A DNA stretch of 64,000 nt from Shinella granuli (GTDB lineage: Bacteria; Pseudomonadota; Alphaproteobacteria; Rhizobiales; Rhizobiaceae): contig NZ_SLVX01000001.1 in the NCBI RefSeq assembly GCF_004341885.1, forward strand, positions 372,001 to 436,000, written 5' to 3'. The notes beneath the pieces were generated by a model. It did no database searches, was not told the DNA's origin, and saw only the letters and a list, made by a program, of their open reading frames with translations. Shown one piece after another: positions 57,462-64,000 of this stretch (the stretch's first letter is position 1; every line of letters starts with the position of its first letter). The position numbers and the translations under genes are program-made.

Positions 57462-60400
57462 ATGCCCAGTTTTTTCATCGACAGGCCGATTTTCGCCTGG
57501 GTCGTCGCGATCTTCATCATGATCGCCGGCGCCATCTCCGTTCCCCTCCTGCCGATCGCGCAATATCCCGACGTCGCCCCGCCGCAGATCACGGTGTCGA
57601 CGACCTATTCCGGCGCGTCCTCGCAGGACACCTACCAGAGCGTCACCAAGCTCATCGAGGATGAGCTGAACGGCGTCGAGGGCATGCTCTATTTCGAATC
57701 GACCTCGAGTGCCTCGGGTTCGGCCGAAATCAACATCACCTTCGCGCCGGGCACCGATCCGAGCCAGGCTTCGGTCGACGTGCAGAACCGCGTCAGCCGC
57801 GTCGAGCCGCGCCTGCCCGATTCCGTGCGCCGCCAGGGCGTGCAGGTGGAAGAGGCCGGTTCAGGCTTCCTCCTGATCGTCGCGCTGACCTCCACCGACG
57901 GCTCGATGGACGCCATCAGCCTCGGCGACTACGTCAACCGCAACGTCCTGTCGGAAATCCAGCGCGTGCCCGGCGTCGGCCGTGCGCAGCTTTTTGCCAC
58001 GCAGCGCTCCATGCGCATCTGGCTCGATCCCGCCAAGATGCTCGGCCTCAACCTGACGGCTGCCGATGTCACCGCCGCCGTTCAGGCGCAGAACGCCCAG
58101 ATCGCGGCCGGCAGCATCGGCGCGCAGCCGAACCCGATCACCCAGCAGATCGCGGCCCCCGTCAACATCAAGGGCCAGTTGACGACGCCGGAAGAGTTCG
58201 GCGCCATCGTGCTTCGCGCCAATGCGGACGGTTCGGCCGTGCGCCTGCGCGACGTCGCGCGCATCGAAGTGGGCGGCGAGACCTATTCGTTCTCGACGCG
58301 CCTCAACGGCCAGCCTTCGGCCGCCGTCGCCGTGCAGCTTTCGCCGACCGGCAACGCCATGGCGACCTCCGAGGCGATCAAGGCCCGCATGGACGAGCTT
58401 GCGCAGTTCTTCCCGCCGGGCCTCGAATATTCGACGCCCTATGACACCTCGCCCTTCGTCAAGGTGTCGATCGAGAAGGTGCTGCACACGCTGCTCGAAG
58501 CCGTCGGCCTCGTCTTCCTCGTGATGTTCCTGTTCCTGCAGAACATCCGCTACACCATCATCCCGACGCTCGTCGTCCCGGTCGCGCTGCTCGGCACCTG
58601 TGCCGTCATGCTCGCCATGGGTTTCTCGATCAACGTGCTCACCATGTTCGCCATGGTGCTCGCCATCGGCATCCTCGTCGACGATGCGATCATCGTCGTG
58701 GAGAACGTCGAGCGCATCATGTCGGAAGAGGGCCTGCCGCCGAAGGAGGCGACCCGCAAGGCGATGAAGCAGATCACCGGCGCCGTCATCGGCATCACGC
58801 TGGTGCTCGCCTCGGTGTTCATTCCGATGGGCTTCTTCCCGGGCGCGGTCGGCGTCATCTACCAGCAGTTCTCGCTGACGATGGTCGTGTCGATCCTGTT
58901 CTCGGCCTTCCTCGCGCTGTCGCTGACGCCGGCGCTGGCCGGCAGCTTCCTGAAGCAGGTTCCCAAGGGCCATCATCACACCAAGCGCGGCTTCTTCGGC
59001 TGGTTCAACCGCGGCTTCGACCGCTCGTCGAAAGGCTATAGCCGCAGCGTCGGCTGGCTGGTGCACCGGGCGGGCCGCTTCATGGTGATCTACCTCGCGA
59101 TCCTCGCGGGCCTCGGCTACCTGTTCGTGAAGCTGCCGTCGTCGTTCCTGCCGGACGAGGACCAGGGCTTCGCCATCGTCATGATGCAGCTCCCCTCCGA
59201 GGCGACGGGCCACCGGACCGACGAGGTTCTGACCCAGGTCGAGAAGATCTTCGGCCAGGAGCCCGCCGTCAACACGATCGTCGGTATCAACGGCTTCTCC
59301 TTCTTCGGTTCGGGGCAGAATGCGGGCCTTGCCTTCGTGACGCTGAAGGACTGGAGCGAGCGTGGGCCGGAGAATTCGGCACAGGCGATCGCCGGGCGGG
59401 CCAGCATGGCCATGAGCCAGATCAAGGATGCGATCAGCTTCGCGCTGTCGCCGCCGCCGATCCAGGGCCTCGGCACGACGGGCGGCTTCTCGTTCCGCCT
59501 GCAGGACCGTGGCGGCCTCGGCCAGCAGGCGCTGTCGGCCGCGAGCGCCCAGCTCCTCGGCCTTGCCGCCCAGAGCAATGTCGTGGCGGGCGTGCGCGTC
59601 GAAGGCATGCCGGATGCGGCCCAGGTCAATGTCACGATCGACCGCGAGAAGGCCAACACCTTCGGCGTGACCTTCGCCGACATCAACACGACGATCTCGA
59701 CCAATCTCGGCTCGACCTATGTCAACGACTTCCCGAATGCCGGGCGCATGCAGCGCGTGACGGTCCAGGCGGACCAGAACGAACGCATGCAGGTGGCCGA
59801 CCTCATGAAGCTCAATGTCCGGAACGCGTCGGGCGGCATGGTGCCGATCTCCGCCTTCGCGACCGCGGAGTGGACGATGGCGCCGACGCAGACCGTCGGC
59901 TACAACGGCTACCCGTCCGTCCGCTTCAGCGGCGATACGAAGCCGGGCTTCTCGTCCGGTGACGCGATCGCGGAAATGCAGCGGCTCGCCGCCCAGCTTC
60001 CGCCGGGCTTCGGCTATGAGTGGACGGGCCAGTCTCTGCAGGAGATCCAGTCCGGTTCGCAGGCGCCGATCCTCGTCGGCCTGTCGATCCTGCTGGTCTT
60101 CCTGTGCCTTGCGGCGCTCTACGAAAGCTGGTCGATCCCGTTCGCGGTCATCCTCGTCGTGCCGCTCGGCGTCATCGGCGCGGTCATCGCAGTCACCCTG
60201 CGCGACATGTCGAACGACGTCTACTTCAAGGTGGGCCTGATCGCGATCATCGGCCTTTCGGCGAAGAACGCGATCCTGATCATCGAGTTCGCCAAGGAAC
60301 TGATGGAGGACGGCAAGTCGCTGATCGAGGCGACGATCGAGGCCTGCCACCTGCGCTTCCGCCCGATCCTGATGACCTCGCTCGCCTTCACGCTCGGCGT

Positions 60401-60599
60401 TCTGCCGCTCGCGATCGCCACGGGCGCAAGCTCGGGCAGCCAGCGCGCCATCGGCACCGGCGTGATGGGCGGCATGATCACGGCCACGGTGCTCGCCATC
60501 TTCTTCGTGCCCATCTTCTTCGTCTTCGTGATGAAGCTGTTCGGCTACGGCAAGAAGAAGAAGGAGGAGGCGGCTCCGGCGGCAAGCCCGGCGGAGTAG
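57462..60599 (+). CDS. RND efflux pump inner-membrane transporter, AcrB/MexB (HAE1) family
   Basis: At 1045 aa this is a full-length hydrophobe/amphiphile efflux pump with twelve transmembrane segments and two large periplasmic loops. The proton-relay pair is DD in VDDAIIVVENVERIM (near 407), and the N-terminus PSFFIDRPIFAWVVAIFIM is standard. A C-terminal tail of KKKKEE is present. It extrudes drugs, detergents or bile-like compounds by proton antiport. It pairs with the adaptor 11 bp upstream; no outer-membrane factor gene is adjacent, so it must use one from elsewhere. Confidence 0.95.
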   Translation: MPSFFIDRPIFAWVVAIFIMIAGAISVPLLPIAQYPDVAPPQITVSTTYSGASSQDTYQSVTKLIEDELNGVEGMLYFESTSSASGSAEINITFAPGTDPSQASVDVQNRVSRVEPRLPDSVRRQGVQVEEAGSGFLLIVALTSTDGSMDAISLGDYVNRNVLSEIQRVPGVGRAQLFATQRSMRIWLDPAKMLGLNLTAADVTAAVQAQNAQIAAGSIGAQPNPITQQIAAPVNIKGQLTTPEEFGAIVLRANADGSAVRLRDVARIEVGGETYSFSTRLNGQPSAAVAVQLSPTGNAMATSEAIKARMDELAQFFPPGLEYSTPYDTSPFVKVSIEKVLHTLLEAVGLVFLVMFLFLQNIRYTIIPTLVVPVALLGTCAVMLAMGFSINVLTMFAMVLAIGILVDDAIIVVENVERIMSEEGLPPKEATRKAMKQITGAVIGITLVLASVFIPMGFFPGAVGVIYQQFSLTMVVSILFSAFLALSLTPALAGSFLKQVPKGHHHTKRGFFGWFNRGFDRSSKGYSRSVGWLVHRAGRFMVIYLAILAGLGYLFVKLPSSFLPDEDQGFAIVMMQLPSEATGHRTDEVLTQVEKIFGQEPAVNTIVGINGFSFFGSGQNAGLAFVTLKDWSERGPENSAQAIAGRASMAMSQIKDAISFALSPPPIQGLGTTGGFSFRLQDRGGLGQQALSAASAQLLGLAAQSNVVAGVRVEGMPDAAQVNVTIDREKANTFGVTFADINTTISTNLGSTYVNDFPNAGRMQRVTVQADQNERMQVADLMKLNVRNASGGMVPISAFATAEWTMAPTQTVGYNGYPSVRFSGDTKPGFSSGDAIAEMQRLAAQLPPGFGYEWTGQSLQEIQSGSQAPILVGLSILLVFLCLAALYESWSIPFAVILVVPLGVIGAVIAVTLRDMSNDVYFKVGLIAIIGLSAKNAILIIEFAKELMEDGKSLIEATIEACHLRFRPILMTSLAFTLGVLPLAIATGASSGSQRAIGTGVMGGMITATVLAIFFVPIFFVFVMKLFGYGKKKKEEAAPAASPAE

Positions 60600-60605
60600 G
60601 CCGCC

Positions 60606-61229
60606 ATGCGCCGGACCAAGGCCGAGGCCGAGGAAACCCGCCAGCAGATCCTGCTGGCGGCGGAGAAGGTCTTCTACGAAAAGGGTGTCGCCCACGCCTC
60701 CATGGCGGATGTGGCGCGCGCCGCGGGGGTCACCCGCGGCGCCATCTACTGGCACTTCGCCAACCGGGCGGATCTCGTGCTGGAACTCTACAATTCACTG
60801 CCCATGCCGCAGGAAGAGCTGATCGCCCGCGAGCTGGAGGCGGAGAACGCCGACGTCTTCGCCGTTCTGGAGCGGGTCGGACGGGAATGGCTCGAACTGC
60901 TCGCCACGGACGAACACCGCCAGCGCATCCTGTCGATCCTCCTGCGTTGCGATACGTCGGGCGAATTCGCCGCCATCTCGGAGCGTCAGAACGACATCAA
61001 CGATGAGCACATGCAGGCGCTGGAAGCCGCGTTCGCCAAGGCGCAGGGGCAGGGCAAGCTCTGCGCCTGCTGGACGCCGCGGTCCGCCGCTTCCATGCTG
61101 CGCTGGGTCATCAAGGGCCTGTGTTCGGAGTGGCTGTTGTTCGGGCGGCGGTTCGACATCGCGATCGAAGGCAAGGAGGCGCTGCGGCGCCTGTTCCGCA
61201 CCTACGCCTCCCACGTTCCGTCACTCTGA
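60606..61229 (+). CDS. TetR/AcrR family repressor of the RND pump
   Basis: This 207-aa regulator has an N-terminal helix-turn-helix (about 10-56, with VTRGAIYWHFANRADL) and a C-terminal ligand domain of AcrR-like length. It lies six bases after the pump gene on the same strand, so it would repress its own operon through the 56070-56093 palindrome. The 3' end overlaps the convergent 80-aa gene by nine bases. Confidence 0.9.
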   Translation: MRRTKAEAEETRQQILLAAEKVFYEKGVAHASMADVARAAGVTRGAIYWHFANRADLVLELYNSLPMPQEELIARELEAENADVFAVLERVGREWLELLATDEHRQRILSILLRCDTSGEFAAISERQNDINDEHMQALEAAFAKAQGQGKLCACWTPRSAASMLRWVIKGLCSEWLLFGRRFDIAIEGKEALRRLFRTYASHVPSL

Positions 61230-61463
61230 CCGATAGGCCTTGAGCCGCGCGATCCATTCCGCGCCGATCTGCCAGCGCTTGAGCACCGAGACGGGATCCT
61301 CCGCATCGAGCCGCGAGCAGATGCGGTAGACCTCCAGCACGTCAGGCGCCATCTCGCCGCGCTGGCAGAAATACATGGCCGCCGCATAGCGCGCGCGCCC
61401 GGACCATTCGGCGCCGGGCGGCATGGTGATGATCTCCCAGTTGCGGCGGGTCTCCTCGTCCAT
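61221..61463 (-). CDS. Protein of unknown function, 80 aa
   Basis: This 80-aa acidic protein is not recognised. It has helical content (ARYAAAMYFCQRGEMAPDVLE near 25-45) with several aromatic residues and one cysteine, and no signal peptide. It starts one base after the stop of the upstream GcvT-like gene, so the two are translationally coupled, which supports a real product. It may be an accessory subunit of that protein. Confidence 0.65.
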   Translation of the reverse strand: MDEETRRNWEIITMPPGAEWSGRARYAAAMYFCQRGEMAPDVLEVYRICSRLDAEDPVSVLKRWQIGAEWIARLKAYRSE

Positions 61464-61464
61464 G

Positions 61465-62697
61465 TCAGGCGAGGCCAGGCGGGCTCGCCGTGCGCCGGGC
61501 GAGCCTGACGAAGGGGCGCGGCACGATCTTCGCCCGTTTCATCAGCTTCTGGTATTTCAGCTCCCGCATCGCATAGATCTCCACCCAGAGGTCCTCCGTG
61601 AACTTCGATCCGTAGGGCCGTTCGAGGCTGGCGATGGCGATGTTGCGCTTGGCCGTCGGCGACCAGATCGCGGCGGTGACGAGGCCCGCCTCGTGCTTTT
61701 TCCGATGATAGACGATGGCATGCTCGGCGGGAATATTCCCTTCGATTTCAAGGCCGACGAGGATGTGCTTGAGAGATTGATTCCGCCGCGCGTCGAGGAT
61801 CGCCCGGCGTCCGTTGAAATTCGGCTTGTCCGGATCGACCAGCCAGTCGAGGCCGATCTCGTCGGGCATGCGCACCCGGTCGGCGCGCAGCGCTCCCTCG
61901 GCGGTGACGAAATCCGTATTGGCGACGATGAAGCCGGCCTCGATGCGTGCCTCATTGAGCGCGCCGTAGCCGATGGCGCGGATCGTGTGCGGCTCGCCGG
62001 CGCGCCACAGCCGGTCCCACAGCGAGAGCGCCCTGGCGCGGGGCACGAAGAGTTCGTAGCCGAGATCGCCGGTGAAGCCGGTGCGCGAGATGGTCACCGC
62101 GCCGTCCTCGTGCGGGAAGGTGCCGATATGGAAGGGTTTCAACGCCTCCACGCCGGCAAACCCGGCATCGCGCAGCACCGCGTAGCTCGTCGGCCCCTGC
62201 AGGGCGAGGCCGGCGATCTCCTCCGTCTCCTCGTGGATGTCGACCGCAAAGCCGAAGGCGCTGTCGAGGAGCCAGGGCAGGTGGCGTTCCTGGCAGCAAA
62301 GGCGGAATTCGTTTTCGCCGAGGCGGAAGAGCGTGCCGTCGTCCAGCACATGGCCGTGGTCGTCGCACCAGGCGGTGTAGTGCACGCGGTTCACGCCGAG
62401 CTTGCGCACGTCTCGCAGGGTCAGCCGGTTGAGGTAGCGCCCGGCATCCGGGCCGGTTATGCGGTACTTCACCATCGGCGATATGTCGAAGAGGGCGGCG
62501 GTGGAGCGGATGGCGAAATATTCGAGCTCGCCGTCGAACAGCGCATGCGGCGCCTTGTAGCCGGCCCAGTTGTACCAGTCGTTGACCTCGCTCAGCGCGA
62601 TCAGGCGGTCATGGAACGGGCTTTCCAGCCGCGGCGCGAGGATATGGTTGCGGGCGGCGCGGCGCAGGTCCGCGGCGGATTTCGTCATGGCGTTCAT
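61465..62697 (-). CDS. GcvT-like aminomethyltransferase family protein
   Basis: This 410-aa protein has the folate-binding GcvT fold: LFDISPMVKYRITGPDAGRY (near 69), TGFTGDLGYELFVP (near 206), and a C-terminal barrel (VGLEIEGNIPAEHA). GcvT-like proteins pass one-carbon groups to tetrahydrofolate, but many homologues act on other methylated substrates (dimethylglycine, DMSP). The absence of gcvH/gcvP, and coupling by four-base overlap to an FAD oxidoreductase, argue against the glycine-cleavage T protein. Confidence 0.8.
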   Translation of the reverse strand: MNAMTKSAADLRRAARNHILAPRLESPFHDRLIALSEVNDWYNWAGYKAPHALFDGELEYFAIRSTAALFDISPMVKYRITGPDAGRYLNRLTLRDVRKLGVNRVHYTAWCDDHGHVLDDGTLFRLGENEFRLCCQERHLPWLLDSAFGFAVDIHEETEEIAGLALQGPTSYAVLRDAGFAGVEALKPFHIGTFPHEDGAVTISRTGFTGDLGYELFVPRARALSLWDRLWRAGEPHTIRAIGYGALNEARIEAGFIVANTDFVTAEGALRADRVRMPDEIGLDWLVDPDKPNFNGRRAILDARRNQSLKHILVGLEIEGNIPAEHAIVYHRKKHEAGLVTAAIWSPTAKRNIAIASLERPYGSKFTEDLWVEIYAMRELKYQKLMKRAKIVPRPFVRLARRTASPPGLA

Positions 62698-64000
62698 GCG
62701 CTCGCTCCCGAAAGGATGTGGCGGGCCGCGTTCCAGCCCGGCAGGCCGGAAATGCCGCCGCCCGGATGCGCGCCGGCGCTCGCGAGATAAAGGCCTTCGA
62801 TCGGCGTGCGGTAGCCGGAGGCGGCGCTGGTCGGTCGGTTGACGAGGAGCTGGTCGGCCTGCAGCTCGCCGTGATGCCAGTGGCCGCCGGGCAGGTTGTA
62901 TTCCGCCTCGATATCGACCGGCGTCATCAGGCTGGCCGCGACCACGGACTTTTCGAGGCCGGGCGCATGGCGCTCCAGCGTGTCGAGCACGATCTTGAGG
63001 AAGGCCGGCTTGCCGCTCTCCCAGCCTGCCTTGAGGCGATAGGGCGCATATTGCACGAGCGCCGAGAGCGTGCAGGCGCCGCCAGGGGACAATGACGGGT
63101 CGGTAAGGCTCGGCAACGTCACCTCCATGACGGGATCGCTGGAGAATTCGCCGTATTTCGCCGGGTTGAAGGCCTCCTCGACCTGCTCCATCGAGCGCAC
63201 CAGCACGATGCGCCCGCCGCGGGCTTCCGCCGGCAGGCCGGTGAAATCCGGGACGCGGTCGAGCGCGAGGTCGAGCTTGGCGACATTGCCGTGGCTGCGC
63301 ACGTTCTTGACCGAGCGCACGAAGCCGGTGCCGCTTTCGGCGGGATCGACGAGGTGGAGGAAGGTCGTCTGCGGGTGGATCGCCGAGACGATGACGGGGG
63401 CGGTGATCTCCGTGCCGTCGCCGAGAACGACGCCGCTCGCCCGGCCGCGATCGGCGAGGATGCGGCCGACGGGCGTGCCGCAGCGCAGGGTGACGCCGGC
63501 CTTTTCCGCGGCGCGCAGGAAGGCGGGCGCGACGCGCGCCATGCCGCCCGCCGGCACGAACTGGCCGCCGGCCTTGCCCGCGACCTCGCCGGTCAGGCGA
63601 TAGTAGAGGCCGAGCAGGGAGGTCGGCGAGCGGGGACCGAGATGGATGCCGAGCGTCGCATCGAAGGCGAGGAGGCCTTTCAGCCGGTCGTCCGAAAGAT
63701 ATTCGTCGGCGACGTCGGCGACGTTCATCAGCAGCATGCGCAGGAAATCGCGGCCCTCGCCGCGCCCCTTGCGGATGAGGCCGAAGCCGGCGGAAGCGAA
63801 GGTGGAGAGGTCGCCGAGCGAGAGCGCGCCGATCTGCGGCGGGGGGCGGCGGAGGAACCGCTTCAGGATGCCCGCCTGGAAGACCAGCTTCCTGCGCAGC
63901 GCCGCGAAGGCCTCCGCCTCCTCGGGCGAGACGCCGTCGATGCGCTCGCCATAGGCGCCGTGCAGCACGGCGGCCTTTCCCGAGCCGTCGAGAACCGTGG
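62694..64000 (-). CDS. FAD-dependent oxidoreductase, phytoene-desaturase/PYROXD2-like (5' end outside window)
   Basis: The visible 435 C-terminal residues belong to the carotenoid-desaturase-like flavoprotein group. The N-terminal FAD-binding GxGxxG loop lies beyond position 64000, since the frame is still open at the window end. The C-terminal segment GLYLASAGAHPGGGISGLPGWNAARHIL is the family FAD-binding end, shown here by ASAGAHPGGGISGL. No carotenoid genes are near. It is coupled by four bases to the GcvT-like gene, so a role in oxidative demethylation is plausible but unproven. Confidence 0.78.
   Translation of the reverse strand, partial: TVLDGSGKAAVLHGAYGERIDGVSPEEAEAFAALRRKLVFQAGILKRFLRRPPPQIGALSLGDLSTFASAGFGLIRKGRGEGRDFLRMLLMNVADVADEYLSDDRLKGLLAFDATLGIHLGPRSPTSLLGLYYRLTGEVAGKAGGQFVPAGGMARVAPAFLRAAEKAGVTLRCGTPVGRILADRGRASGVVLGDGTEITAPVIVSAIHPQTTFLHLVDPAESGTGFVRSVKNVRSHGNVAKLDLALDRVPDFTGLPAEARGGRIVLVRSMEQVEEAFNPAKYGEFSSDPVMEVTLPSLTDPSLSPGGACTLSALVQYAPYRLKAGWESGKPAFLKIVLDTLERHAPGLEKSVVAASLMTPVDIEAEYNLPGGHWHHGELQADQLLVNRPTSAASGYRTPIEGLYLASAGAHPGGGISGLPGWNAARHILSGASA

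Noticed and set aside
57861-60755. A 964-codon open frame on the - strand opposite the RND pump
   Set aside because: It is a mirror of the pump coding sequence, with low-complexity charged composition and no recognisable motif.

Overview
The window is a GC-rich chromosomal segment of an alphaproteobacterium, most probably a Rhizobiaceae member (Rhizobium/Ensifer/Shinella-like). The support is a dcw division/cell-wall cluster running from mraZ to ftsZ-lpxC-bamD-recN-ligA, a long FtsZ with an extended Q/P-rich linker, a TIGR02587/TIGR02588 gene pair known from Agrobacterium and Sinorhizobium, a 108-bp RIME-like element, and an sRNA-like locus with CCTCCTCCC loops resembling rhizobial alpha-r14 RNAs. 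Genus cannot be fixed by eye.

Layout. (1) 1-14262, + strand: mraZ, rsmH, ftsL, ftsI, murE, murF, mraY, murD, ftsW, murG, murC, murB, mostly overlapping or closely spaced, with palindromic repeats between murD/ftsW and ftsW/murG. (2) 14263-17756: a non-dcw insert of two tandem aquaporin Z genes and a divergent MHS-type MFS transporter preceded by a TetR-style operator pair. (3) 17757-29169, + strand: ddlB, ftsQ, ftsA, ftsZ, lpxC, bamD, recN, ligA. (4) 29156-33580, - strand: a membrane M23 peptidase, the TIGR02588/TIGR02587 pair and a DEAD-box RNA helicase. (5) 33860-36949, + strand: panC-panB and azlC-azlD. (6) 36939-41728, mostly - strand: aminopeptidase P, a membrane-anchored unknown, an sRNA candidate on +, prmA, sco and a 52-codon micro-ORF. 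(7) 41980-43570: a solitary cheW, a small secreted protein and creA. (8) 43663-56009: a divergent amino-sugar locus. On - lie a BadF-type kinase, a GntR regulator, a SIS deaminase-like protein, nagA, an M19 dipeptidase and cutC. On + lie murQ, an ABC sugar transporter, a Gfo/Idh/MocA oxidoreductase and the ABC ATPase. (9) 56179-61229: an RND efflux pump with its TetR regulator and an AcrR-like operator. (10) 61221-64000, - strand: an 80-aa unknown, a GcvT-like protein and an FAD oxidoreductase cut by the window edge.

How it fits together. Regions 1 and 3 make lipid II precursors (MurB-F, MraY, MurG), assemble the divisome (FtsL, I, W, Q, A, Z) and supply outer-membrane biogenesis (LpxC, BamD). 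Region 8 looks like the catabolic counterpart: import, phosphorylation, lactyl-ether cleavage, deacetylation and deamination of wall-derived or environmental amino sugars, under a GntR regulator with repeated TGGTAT/TGGTCT half-sites in the divergent promoter.

The most interesting non-coding signals are the anti-Shine-Dalgarno sRNA candidate (about 39677-39828), a three-copy palindrome family whose stem bases covary between copies, a perfect 34-nt inverted repeat inside the dcw cluster, and matching hairpin leaders in front of both aquaporin genes. No tRNA, rRNA, CRISPR array, transposase or prophage gene was recognised.
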